21,755 nucleotides of DNA from CAZMXI01 sp964570205. GTDB lineage: Bacteria > Planctomycetota > Phycisphaerae > Tepidisphaerales > Tepidisphaeraceae. The notes beneath the pieces were generated by a model, which saw only the letters and a program-made list of their open reading frames with translations, was not told where the DNA came from and did no database searches. Positions 6,701 to 14,585 of the stretch are shown here, piece after piece. The translations under genes and the position numbers were made by a program. The stretch's first letter is position 1. Each line of letters begins with the position of its first letter. The DNA lies in assembly GCA_964570205.1 (NCBI GenBank), contig CAZMXI010000079.1:1-21755 (forward strand). Reading direction: 5' to 3'.

Positions 6701-7402
6701 ATGTCGAAACGGAACCGCAAAACCTCCGCGTTTACCCTTGTCGAACTCCTGGTGGTCATTGGGATCATCGCCCTGCTGATTGCGATCCTGCTTCCGGCGC
6801 TGGCCGCGGCCAAGGCACAGGCCAGTTCGATCAAGTGTTGCTCAAACCTGCGCACGCTGGGGCAAATCATGCAGCAGTACGCATCGGACAACAAAGGCTT
6901 CATTCCGCGCGACTACTCTCCGGGCAGCCCAGGGCACGTCTTCTGGGGCGAGGCGTTCGCGTCTTACGCCAACTGCCGAATTCCCCACATTGCGGCGAAC
7001 GCGAACGGTCGAGATGTCCTCCTGCAGCCGTACCTGGCGAAGATCGCGGTTTATCAGTGCCCGTCTTTTCCGAACGAGGCGCAGGCCGTAGACTATGTGT
7101 GCAATGGCTGGGACAAGTATACGCCGTCCGGCCGGACGCAGCCCGTGTTCAAGGTAACGAGGTTCCGGCGGTCGGCCGAAGTGGTCTTCATGACCGAGGC
7201 GAACGCCAACCGCATGACGGACCGATTCGTGTTTCACGATGTGTGGCATCCCTCGCACCTGCCGGGCAATCCAAGCCGATCCGAGCGACGGGTCCTGGAT
7301 GACAGCCGGCACAGAGGCGCGGTCAACTGCGTGTACCTGGACGGACATGTGGCCTCGCGGCCCTGGAAGGGCCTCGCGGAGAGGGATTTCCGCCTGGATT
7401 AA
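6701..7402 (+). CDS. Prepilin-like protein with type IV N-terminal methylation motif
   Basis: The 233-residue protein has a short basic leader (MSKRNRKTSA) and then FTLVELLVVIGIIALLIAIL from residue 11, the prepilin cleavage and helix motif. It shares with the protein at 3182-3904 the segments LLPALAAAK, CSNLRTLGQIMQQYASDNKG and a late AVNCVYLDGHV (about 208-218) typical of the H-X9-DG group. The start at 6701 is chosen because the longer open frame would begin inside the upstream terminator. No good ribosome binding site precedes it, which is common for short leaders in this lineage. The next gene begins 41 bases downstream and may be co-transcribed. The role is likely cell-surface or pseudopilin-like; the substrate is unknown. 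Confidence 0.87.
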   Translation: MSKRNRKTSAFTLVELLVVIGIIALLIAILLPALAAAKAQASSIKCCSNLRTLGQIMQQYASDNKGFIPRDYSPGSPGHVFWGEAFASYANCRIPHIAANANGRDVLLQPYLAKIAVYQCPSFPNEAQAVDYVCNGWDKYTPSGRTQPVFKVTRFRRSAEVVFMTEANANRMTDRFVFHDVWHPSHLPGNPSRSERRVLDDSRHRGAVNCVYLDGHVASRPWKGLAERDFRLD

Positions 7403-7443
7403 CGGCATGGATGGACACCGCCGGCATGGGAAACGGATTTCGG

Positions 7444-8493
7444 ATGAAACGAGCCGCTGTTTTTTTTGATCGTGACAACACCCTGATCGCATCGGATGGG
7501 TATCTGGGCAACCCGGGGCGCGTGGTTCTGGTGGACGGCGCCGCGGAGGCGGTGACCAAGGCAAGGCAATACGGCTTTAAGACGATCACCTTCTCAAATC
7601 AGTCAGGCGTTGCCCGCGGGTTGTTCACGGAGGATGACGTGCGCGCCGTCAACGCCCGGATGGATGAGCTGCTGCGGCAGGCCAGCGGCCACGCGATCAT
7701 TGAGCATCACGAGTTCTGCCCTTATCACCCGGAAGCGACGGTCGAGCGGTATCGCCAGGACAGCGAACTCAGGAAGCCCAAACCGGGCATGCTCCTGAAG
7801 GCCGCGGCCGAGCTTTCGCTGGATCTGGGGCGGAGTTGGGTCGTGGGCGATGCGCCCCGCGACATCGCCGCCGGCAAGGCCGCGGGCTGTCGAACGATCC
7901 TGTTCACCGACCCGAAACTGCCTCCCTCGCCGGCGGCAAGCGCAGAGACGCCGGTTCAGCCCGATTTCACGGCGGCGAGCCTGAAAGAGGCGATCGAGAT
8001 CATCGCGCGGGAGGCCTTCCGGACCGCAAGCGGGCCGGGCGCGGCGCCCGAGCCGGTTGAAGATGCACCGCCACCGCCGCCAGAGGAGCCCACCATGCCG
8101 GAACCGAGCCAGACCGAGCCACCCCAGTCGTTGGACGAGCCGCCCGTCAAGGTTCCCGTCGAACCGGTTGAGACGACGTCGCATCGCCTCGATGCGGAGA
8201 AGGCATCCGAATCGCTTGATTTCCCCGCAACTCCCGGTGTAGTCGGCACTTCACGCACCGACGCGCTGCTGGCGCAGGTCTTGGAAGAGCTTAAGCGGAA
8301 CCGTGAAGACATCGCGACGGAATTCTCGGTCAGCAAACTGCTGGCGGGCATCGTACAGGTCGTGGCAGTGGCTGTCCTCTTCGTCGCCTATCTCAACCGG
8401 GACATGGCTGGGAAGGTCGATACGTATCTCCTGTTCGCGATCATGCTTCAGGCGCTGGCCATCGCCCTGCTGATCATGGGGCGGCAGCGCTGA
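7444..8493 (+). CDS. HAD-IIIA phosphatase (GmhB-like) with membrane-anchoring C-terminal tail
   Basis: Residues 1-190 match the HisB-N/GmhB group of HAD phosphatases, which in heptose synthesis remove the 7-phosphate from heptose 1,7-bisphosphate. Motif I is FFDRDNTL with nucleophile D9 and acid D11, motif II is TFSNQSG with S51, motif III is the Lys in RKPKPGM (111-113), and motif IV is GDAPRD with D136 and D140. In E. coli GmhB a loop binds zinc through C92, H94, C107 and C109; here C92 aligns but the other three ligands are replaced (CPYHPEA, then DSELRKP). Residues about 195-245 are a Pro/Glu-rich linker, and 298-316 and 327-345 are two membrane helices, so the enzyme is tethered to the membrane. 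ATG 7444 fits the family start; the frame is open from 7411. The true substrate is uncertain. Confidence 0.85.
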   Translation: MKRAAVFFDRDNTLIASDGYLGNPGRVVLVDGAAEAVTKARQYGFKTITFSNQSGVARGLFTEDDVRAVNARMDELLRQASGHAIIEHHEFCPYHPEATVERYRQDSELRKPKPGMLLKAAAELSLDLGRSWVVGDAPRDIAAGKAAGCRTILFTDPKLPPSPAASAETPVQPDFTAASLKEAIEIIAREAFRTASGPGAAPEPVEDAPPPPPEEPTMPEPSQTEPPQSLDEPPVKVPVEPVETTSHRLDAEKASESLDFPATPGVVGTSRTDALLAQVLEELKRNREDIATEFSVSKLLAGIVQVVAVAVLFVAYLNRDMAGKVDTYLLFAIMLQALAIALLIMGRQR

Positions 8494-8558
8494 AACGCAG
8501 GCAGGCGGGGCCATCTGACCGGCGGTGTTCTTCGGGGGCAAGTCTGCAGGTTCGCCAT

Positions 8559-8587
8559 TTGAACAACCGCTGGCGTTCGTCTATGAT
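8559..8587 (+). promoter_or_regulatory. Promoter of rpsA
   Basis: TTGAAC (8559-8564) and TATGAT (8582-8587) are separated by 17 bases, one of the two best sigma70-type matches in the window. The transcript would start near 8594 and carry a leader of about 133 bases. Confidence 0.7.
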
Positions 8588-8593
8588 GCGCGG

Positions 8594-8726
8594 TTTGCCG
8601 CCGGGCGGGCGTTCCGCCCGGCAAGTAGAAGGTGCGGATTGCCGGCACAGCGTGGTTGTCGGCATTTCTTCAACAATCGGGCCACGCAGCAAAAAGGTCA
8701 GGCGGGCGAATCCCGCCGCATCACTC
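8594..8726 (+). promoter_or_regulatory. Structured 5' leader of rpsA, possible autoregulatory element
   Basis: Three hairpins can be drawn. The first is GCCGGGCGG/CCGCCCGGC (8600-8608 with 8614-8622). The second is GCGTGG/CCACGC (8650-8655 with 8682-8687), extended by TTGT/ACAA (8656-8659 with 8673-8676). The third is GGCGGG/CCCGCC (8701-8706 with 8712-8717), ending 9 bases before the ATG. None is followed by a T-run, so they are not intrinsic terminators. No Shine-Dalgarno sequence precedes the ATG, and the last hairpin occupies its place. In E. coli the rpsA leader also lacks a normal SD, folds into hairpins and mediates repression by S1 itself; the likeness here is an inference. Confidence 0.5.
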
Positions 8727-10484
8727 ATGGTCGATTACAATCTCATCAATTCGCTCGGCGACATCGAAGAAGAAGTCAACTCCGCGGTGGCCACAGCGCT
8801 GGGCGACGCAGCAACCGATTTGAACAAGCTGGTGAAGGCCGACGAGGTGCAGGATTTTGTGCCCGGCGCAATCCTCAAAGGGCGGATCTCGGGCAAATCC
8901 GGCGACGACTGGGTCGTGGAGATGGGCCTGAAGTCGGAAGGCGTGCTGGAACGCGGCGAGTTCGACGAACCGGACAGCGTTCAGATCGGGGACGAGGTCC
9001 GCGTGCTGCTCGAGGACGTCGAGGGCGATACCGGGCTGGTGAAGATCAGCAAACGCAAGGCTGACCGGATCATCAACTGGGAAGCCATCATGAAGAGCAA
9101 GAAGGAGGGCGACCCGGTCAAGGGCAAGGTCACCAAGAAGATCAAGGGCGGCCTGCTGGTCGACATCGGCGTGCCGGTTTTCCTGCCCGCCTCCCAGGTC
9201 GACATCCGCCGCCCGGGGGAGATTTCCGACTGGATCGGCCGGGAAATCGAGGCGGTCATCCTCAAGATCGACGAAGAGCGTCGCAATATCGTCATCAGCC
9301 GGCGCAAGCTGATCGAGCAGCAGCGCGAAGAGCTGAAGAAGAAGACGCTGGACACGCTGCAGATCGGCCAGACCGTGAAGGGCACCGTGAAGAACATCGC
9401 CGATTTCGGCGCGTTCATCGACATGGGCGGCATCGACGGCCTCCTGCACATCACCGACATGTCCTGGGGCCGGATCAACCATCCCAGCGACATGCTCAAG
9501 ATCGACCAGGAGATCGAGGTCAAGGTCCTCCAGATCGACAAGGACAAGGAGAAGATCGCCCTCGGGCTGAAGCAGAAGGAAGCCTCGCCGTGGGAGAACA
9601 TCGAGGCGAAATACCCCGTCGGCTCGGTTCACGAGGCCGAGGTGGTCAACATCATGTCCTACGGCGCGTTCTGCAAGCTGGAAGAGGGCGTCGAGGGGCT
9701 GGTGCATATCTCCGAGATGTCCTGGACCAAGCGCATCAACCACCCCAGCGAGATGGTCAGCCAGGGCCAGAAGGTGAAGGTCAAGGTCCTGGAGATCAAC
9801 AAGGACAAGCAGGAAATCAGCCTCGGCATGAAGCAGGTCGAGGAGAACCCCTGGGAGCGCGTGGCCGAGAAATATCCTCCGGGCTCGGTTGTCGAAGGCA
9901 AGGTCCGGAACATCGCCAACTACGGCGCGTTCGTCGAGATCGAGGAAGGCATCGACGGGCTGCTGCACGTGTCGGACCTGTCATGGACCAAGAAGATCGG
10001 GCATCCCAGCGAGGTCCTCAAGAAGGGTGAGACCGTTCGCGCGGTCGTCCTCTCGGTCGACCAGGAGAAGCAGCGCATCGCCCTGGGCCTCAAGCAGATG
10101 CAGGAAGACCCGTGGGTCACGGTCATCCCGATGAACTACCGCCCGGGCATGGTCGTCAAGGGCCATGTCACCAAGATCGCCAACTTCGGCGTGTTCGTGG
10201 AACTCGAACCGGGGCTGGAAGGCCTGCTCCACATCAGCGAAATCTCCGACCAGAAGATCGAAAAGCCCGAGGAGGCGCTGAAGATCGGGCAGGAACTGGA
10301 CGTGAAGATCCTCCGGGTCGATTCCGACGAGCGCAAGATCGGCCTGTCGCTGAAACGCGCCCAGTGGGCCATGGAAGAACAGGTCCGCGAAGAGCAGCGC
10401 AAGGAGCGCGCCGAGAAGCGCGGCCTGCGCGGTGGCCTGGAAGGCGGCGAATCCATCACCGGACTCGGCGACCTCAAGCTGTAA
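8727..10484 (+). CDS. rpsA: 30S ribosomal protein S1
   Basis: The 585-residue protein has six S1 (OB-fold) RNA-binding domains, at about 45-110, 128-193, 213-283, 298-370, 385-457 and 473-544. Domains 3 to 6 carry the canonical GxVxxIxxFGAFVxxxxGxxGLLHxSexSW pattern, and the acidic N-terminus (IEEEVNSAV) resembles the ribosome-binding part of S1. The size and domain count match bacterial S1, which binds mRNA and helps translation initiation. The C-terminal tail is charged (EEQVREEQRKERAEKR) and glycine-rich. The frame is open back to 8559, but that start lies in the promoter; ATG 8727 gives the normal N-terminus. An intrinsic terminator follows 31 bases after the stop, so rpsA is monocistronic. 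Confidence 0.95.
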   Translation: MVDYNLINSLGDIEEEVNSAVATALGDAATDLNKLVKADEVQDFVPGAILKGRISGKSGDDWVVEMGLKSEGVLERGEFDEPDSVQIGDEVRVLLEDVEGDTGLVKISKRKADRIINWEAIMKSKKEGDPVKGKVTKKIKGGLLVDIGVPVFLPASQVDIRRPGEISDWIGREIEAVILKIDEERRNIVISRRKLIEQQREELKKKTLDTLQIGQTVKGTVKNIADFGAFIDMGGIDGLLHITDMSWGRINHPSDMLKIDQEIEVKVLQIDKDKEKIALGLKQKEASPWENIEAKYPVGSVHEAEVVNIMSYGAFCKLEEGVEGLVHISEMSWTKRINHPSEMVSQGQKVKVKVLEINKDKQEISLGMKQVEENPWERVAEKYPPGSVVEGKVRNIANYGAFVEIEEGIDGLLHVSDLSWTKKIGHPSEVLKKGETVRAVVLSVDQEKQRIALGLKQMQEDPWVTVIPMNYRPGMVVKGHVTKIANFGVFVELEPGLEGLLHISEISDQKIEKPEEALKIGQELDVKILRVDSDERKIGLSLKRAQWAMEEQVREEQRKERAEKRGLRGGLEGGESITGLGDLKL

Positions 10485-10514
10485 CTTCGCTCACGAGCGA
10501 CATCTGACGCCAAG

Positions 10515-10548
10515 GCCCGGAGACGCAGGTCTCCGGGCTTTCTTATTT
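10515..10548 (+). terminator. Intrinsic terminator of rpsA
   Basis: GCCCGGAGAC (10515-10524) pairs perfectly with GTCTCCGGGC (10529-10538) around a GCAG loop, followed by TTTCTTATTT. The roughly 200 bases from here to the next gene show no clear promoter or other feature. Confidence 0.93.
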
Positions 10549-10746
10549 ATAGGAGCGCCAAGTCCCGACCGCTTATCGAACCCGAGAAGTGCGGTATCGC
10601 GACCCCGCCGGAACAGCCGGAAAAGCCCGCCCGCCCTGGCACGCACCATGCTCAGGGCCACCCTGCGGAGACGACGGCTCGTTGCCTCCGCCAGATCTTG
10701 ATCAGGTGCTCGGGAAACAAGGGAACCTCGTGTCGGGAGAGGTGTC

Positions 10747-12195
10747 TTGGGAAAGAAGATGCTGCGCATCCTGTGGCCGACCGGGAGATGGCGCTGGTTC
10801 TATCGCGCCGGGCTCATCATGTTTGTCGTGATGATGCCCCTCAGCGTCGAATTGACCAGCCAGAGCTGGTTCTGCAACAGTTGCCACATCATGGGCACCT
10901 ACTACCATAGCTGGCAGACCAGCATCCACAAAGACGTTGACTGCGTTCAGTGCCATATCGCCCCGGGGCTCACGAATTTCGTCGCCGCCAAGTTGAACGG
11001 CGCCGGCCAGGTCGTTGACGACCTGCTGGCCCGCACGAGCACCAAACCGTCGGCCTCGGTGAGCGACTTCGCCTGCACCCGGTCCGGCTGCCACGACATC
11101 GAAGAAGTGAGAAGAACGCCCGCAAAGAACGGACGCTACTTCTTCAACCATTCCAAGCATCTGAACCTGGAGTATGCCGGTCTGGAACTGAAGTGCACGA
11201 GCTGCCATTCGCACGTCAGCGGGCAGAAACACTTCGAGGTCCACACGAACATCTGCATCACATGCCACCTGAGCACCCCGGGAGCGGCCCTGCCGGCGCT
11301 GCAGGTGGTGGGGCTCGATCACCCTGGCGCAACCCGGCCGGCCGAGGCGGCCCTGGCCGGCTGGCAGGGAGACAAGCAGGCGCCGACCGACTGCAAGACC
11401 TGTCATGAAGCGCCGAAACAGACGCTGACGTACCGCGGCGTCGAGGTCAAACACGATGAGTACCTCTCGTACGGCGCTGGGTGCGAATCCTGCCATCGCG
11501 GCGTAACCGCCAAGCCGAAACTCATCGACCACGGCGACTGTTTCTCGTGCCACGACTTTGGCATCGAGCGGATGACGACCGTGACCGAACTCCATCGCCG
11601 GCACGAGCACGGGCATCACAAGGTCGAGTGCTTCAGTTGCCACGGCGTGACCCGTCACGGGCCCAGCGCCATGGCGATGCGGCTCGACCAGATCGACTGC
11701 CAGGCCTGCCACAGCAACCAGCACGCAATCCAGCGGCAGACATATAACTCCACCGACCAGATTGCCCACGTCCCGCAGGAAGGCGGCTCGGTCAGCCCGA
11801 TGTTCATGGCGCACGTGGACTGCACCGGGTGCCACGTGTCGGACAAACCCCTGAAGAGCAAGCCCGAAAGCGGCGCGGTCGTCGCGACGGCAACCGCCAA
11901 ATCGTGCGATCCCTGCCATAAGGCCGGCCTTGGCGAGCAGATGATACCGCTGTGGCAGACCAACACGCGCGATCTCTATGCCGCCGTCTCGAAGCTGGCG
12001 CCGGCCGATGCGACGGGCCTTTCGCCGCAGCAGCAGAAGCTGGTGGCCGAGGCGCGGCGGCTGCTCGAAACGGTGCGGCTCGATGGGAGCTGGGGCGTCC
12101 ATAATCCGCGCTACACGCAGTCGCTTCTGGAAGAGGCCAGGGACAAGTTCCTCGCGGCGAACCAGCCCGCCGCAGATCCGGGAGGCGGCCCATGA
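10747..12195 (+). CDS. NapC/NrfH-type membrane-anchored multihaem cytochrome c (12 haem sites)
   Basis: The 482-residue protein has a short basic N-terminus, one membrane helix at about 19-37, and then the NapC/NirT signature: CNSCHIMGTYYHSW (43-56) and CVQCHIAPG (66-74). That family takes electrons from the quinol pool. Eleven CXXCH motifs follow the usual form (43, 66, 150, 170, 216, 246, 265, 295, 318, 359, 387), and one is spaced CX4CH (C110 to H116), giving 12 candidate haems. The C-terminal part (about 425-470) is helical without haem sites and holds GVHNPRYTQSLL, a motif seen at the end of several multihaem oxidoreductases. TTG at 10747 has GGGAGAGG upstream; ATG at 10759 is an alternative. 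The stop overlaps the next gene's start in ATGA, so the two are translationally coupled. The terminal acceptor is unknown. Confidence 0.9.
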   Translation: MGKKMLRILWPTGRWRWFYRAGLIMFVVMMPLSVELTSQSWFCNSCHIMGTYYHSWQTSIHKDVDCVQCHIAPGLTNFVAAKLNGAGQVVDDLLARTSTKPSASVSDFACTRSGCHDIEEVRRTPAKNGRYFFNHSKHLNLEYAGLELKCTSCHSHVSGQKHFEVHTNICITCHLSTPGAALPALQVVGLDHPGATRPAEAALAGWQGDKQAPTDCKTCHEAPKQTLTYRGVEVKHDEYLSYGAGCESCHRGVTAKPKLIDHGDCFSCHDFGIERMTTVTELHRRHEHGHHKVECFSCHGVTRHGPSAMAMRLDQIDCQACHSNQHAIQRQTYNSTDQIAHVPQEGGSVSPMFMAHVDCTGCHVSDKPLKSKPESGAVVATATAKSCDPCHKAGLGEQMIPLWQTNTRDLYAAVSKLAPADATGLSPQQQKLVAEARRLLETVRLDGSWGVHNPRYTQSLLEEARDKFLAANQPAADPGGGP

Positions 12196-13559
12196 AGCCT
12201 GTCATCCTCGGATGCATGCTGATCGTGGCGTGCGCCTCGGCCGGCGCGGCGGAGGTGAAACGCCCCGTCGGGCCGATGAAGAACTGCACCGAGGGCGAGT
12301 GCCACGCCGCCCAGAAGAACCACAAGGTGCTGCACGGGCCGACGGCCATCAGCGCCTGCGATGTCTGCCACACCGCCGACGATGAGCGCAAACACACCTT
12401 CAAGCTCAAGGAAAAGGACAAGGCGCTGTGCAATTTCTGCCACGTGGACAAGGTCGTCGCCCGGCACATGCACAAGCCCGTAACGGACGGTCAATGTCTG
12501 AGTTGCCATGATCCGCACGGCGCGGGCAACCGCACGCTGCTCCGCAGCGACAACATGGCCGAGTTGTGCGAGAGCTGCCATAAGGATGTCACGCAGGCGC
12601 GCAGGCACGTTCACGGACCGGTGGCCTCGGGAAGCTGCGCCGCCTGCCACAACGGCCATGGGTCCGATGCGCCCAAGCTCCTGGCGGCGCAGGGCCGCGA
12701 CATGTGCACCGGCTGCCACGACCGGATGGCCGACCAGCTCAAGACGGTCAAGCACGTTCACAAGCCCATGGAGGGCGACTGCCGGCAGTGCCACGAGGTG
12801 CACGCGTCAAACCACGCCATGCAGCTTAAGCAGGAACCGCTGGACCTTTGCGCAAGCTGCCATCAGGATGTCATGAAACTCGCGTCGGAGGCCGGCTATA
12901 AGCATACCCCGGTCACGACAGGCCAGACCTGCCTCGGATGCCATACGCCCCACGGCAGCGACATGGACAAGCTGGTGAAGATCAACCTCGCCGCCGTCTG
13001 CCTGGAATGCCACGACAAGCCGGTCCAGGATGGCCGAAGACGCAGCATCCCCGCCGTCGCCGAAATCGGCAGAAAGGGCATGTTCCTGCACGGCCCGATT
13101 CGCGAGAACAATTGCTCCGGTTGTCACGCGCCTCATGGTGGAAACGTCTCGCGGCTGCTCAGCAAGCCGTATCCCGAGACCTTCTACGAGGCGTTCGACC
13201 CGGAAAAGTATGCCTTGTGCTTCACCTGCCACGACAGACAACTCGTGCTGCTGGAGAAGACCGAGGGCCTGACGCGATTTCGCGATGGCCAGCGCAATCT
13301 GCACTTCGCCCACGTGCAGGGCGAAAAGGGCCGGAGCTGTCGCGCCTGCCACAGCACCCATGCCAGCACCTTCCCCGTCCATGTGCGCGAAACGGTGCCG
13401 TTCGGCAAATGGGAACTGCCGATCAAATACACACAGAGCAGAACCGGCGGAAGTTGCGCGCCGGGCTGCCACCAGGAATACGCCTATGACCGCGACAAGG
13501 CAGTCAACCCTCCGGGCACGAAACTGGCCGGGACAACCACCCGGCCCGCCGCCCGATAG
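12192..13559 (+). CDS. Exported multihaem cytochrome c with doubled CXXCH repeats (15 haem sites)
   Basis: The 455-residue protein starts with a signal peptide (MKPVILGCMLIVACASAGAA). It may be cleaved near residue 20, or be lipidated at C14 since IVAC resembles a lipobox. Thirteen CXXCH motifs (56, 80, 102, 126, 149, 172, 197, 220, 247, 270, 308, 343, 383), one CX4CH (32-38) and one CX3CH (422-427) give 15 candidate haems, about one per 30 residues. Residues 92-275 are built from repeats of about 45 residues, each a pattern like HxPVxxGxCxxCHxPHG followed by LCxxCH, the doubled CXXCH domain of periplasmic electron carriers. It probably accepts electrons from the membrane cytochrome encoded just upstream (ATGA overlap) and passes them on in the periplasm or at the surface. 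Confidence 0.92.
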   Translation: MKPVILGCMLIVACASAGAAEVKRPVGPMKNCTEGECHAAQKNHKVLHGPTAISACDVCHTADDERKHTFKLKEKDKALCNFCHVDKVVARHMHKPVTDGQCLSCHDPHGAGNRTLLRSDNMAELCESCHKDVTQARRHVHGPVASGSCAACHNGHGSDAPKLLAAQGRDMCTGCHDRMADQLKTVKHVHKPMEGDCRQCHEVHASNHAMQLKQEPLDLCASCHQDVMKLASEAGYKHTPVTTGQTCLGCHTPHGSDMDKLVKINLAAVCLECHDKPVQDGRRRSIPAVAEIGRKGMFLHGPIRENNCSGCHAPHGGNVSRLLSKPYPETFYEAFDPEKYALCFTCHDRQLVLLEKTEGLTRFRDGQRNLHFAHVQGEKGRSCRACHSTHASTFPVHVRETVPFGKWELPIKYTQSRTGGSCAPGCHQEYAYDRDKAVNPPGTKLAGTTTRPAAR

Positions 13560-13586
13560 GTCGGCCGCCGTATGGGAGATGAAGCG

Positions 13587-14582
13587 ATGACCCGAATGAA
13601 GAAACCATGCTGGATTCTCCTGGCGGCCCTCCTGTGCGGCTGGGCGCCGCTGCGAGCGGCCGCGCCGGCGGCGGTGCGCTGGTCCGGCAAGGATCTCTCG
13701 GGCGCCCTGGTGAACGTGCCGGCCGAGACCGGCCCAACGGCGATGCTCTTCGCCCAGGCCGATCAGCCGCAGAGCGCCCGCGCCGCCGAGGAACTGAAGC
13801 TCGCCCTGGCTCACGTGAAGGATGTCCGCGTCGTCGCCGTCGTCAGCGGCAAGGATGCGGCCGCCGGCGCGAAGAAGCTGAGCGATAACGGCAGATTCCC
13901 CTGGCCGATCGTGACGGATGAGGACTATGCCAGCTCGGGCATGCTGGATGTGCATGCCTGGCCGACAACCCTCGTGATCGACGCCAGGGGCCGGCAGACA
14001 GCGCACATCGCGGGCGTGCCCAAGACCTTCGCGAGGGACCTCGAAACCCACCTTGCGTATGCGGTCGGCAGCATCGACGAAGCGGAGCTCAAACGGCGCC
14101 TCGGCGCCGACGATGCGGTGCTCGACAGCGCCCAGCAGGTCGCCGAGCGGCACCTTCGGGTGGCCCGGCGGCTGCTGGAAAAGGGCCTGGCCGACCAGGC
14201 ACGCCTCGAACTCGAGGCCGGACTGAAACACCAGCCCCGCAACAACGGCCTGCAACTCGCGCTGGTCGAGGCGATGCTGTCCGGCGGAGATGCGAAGGCG
14301 GCCAACGCGCTCCTCGACACCGTCGATTCCAAGGCCGCTCCGGGATGGAAGCTGAAACTGCTTCGCGGGCGTGCCCTGGTCAAGATGGAGCAATGGGATG
14401 ACGCCCTGGGGGTGCTCCAGCAGGCGGTGCAGCTCAATCCCGATCCGGCCGAGGCTTTCTATGAGCTTGGCCGGGTGCACCAGCACCGGAAAGACTGGCA
14501 GCGAGCTGCCGAGTGCTTCCGCCGCGCCTTTGAAACCACCCCCTCCGGCAAGAAGATCGCGGGGGAGAGGACCCGCGACTGA
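13587..14582 (+). CDS. Exported thioredoxin-fold protein with C-terminal TPR repeats, no CXXC
   Basis: The 331-residue protein has a signal peptide (MTRMKKPCWILLAALLCGWA, cleavage likely around 25). Residues about 30-160 look like a TlpA/AhpC-type thioredoxin fold: TAMLFAQADQPQSARAAEEL in the first strand-helix, VVAVVSG, FPWPIVTDE, and AWPTTLVIDARG (124-135) with the cis-proline P126. The redox CXXC is missing; its place is taken by FAQADQ. Residues about 180-315 are helical TPR-like repeats (for example LLRGRALVKMEQWDDALGVL and FYELGRVHQHRKDWQRAAECF). It lies 27 bases after the multihaem gene and is the third gene of that operon, so an assembly or scaffold role for the cytochromes is plausible but unproven. 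GGGAG upstream supports ATG 13587 over 13572. Confidence 0.78.
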   Translation: MTRMKKPCWILLAALLCGWAPLRAAAPAAVRWSGKDLSGALVNVPAETGPTAMLFAQADQPQSARAAEELKLALAHVKDVRVVAVVSGKDAAAGAKKLSDNGRFPWPIVTDEDYASSGMLDVHAWPTTLVIDARGRQTAHIAGVPKTFARDLETHLAYAVGSIDEAELKRRLGADDAVLDSAQQVAERHLRVARRLLEKGLADQARLELEAGLKHQPRNNGLQLALVEAMLSGGDAKAANALLDTVDSKAAPGWKLKLLRGRALVKMEQWDDALGVLQQAVQLNPDPAEAFYELGRVHQHRKDWQRAAECFRRAFETTPSGKKIAGERTRD

Positions 14583-14585
14583 CGG

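Noticed and set aside
8721..9968. Open frame of 415 codons on the minus strand opposite rpsA
   Set aside because: Its Leu/Asp/His-rich repetitive product mirrors the S1 repeats; rpsA on the plus strand is unmistakable.
10702..14486. Long open frames on the minus strand opposite the cytochrome operon (466 and 559 codons)
   Set aside because: They are antisense shadows of GC-rich genes; the plus strand has haem motifs, signal peptides and overlapping starts, while the antisense products show no recognisable domain.
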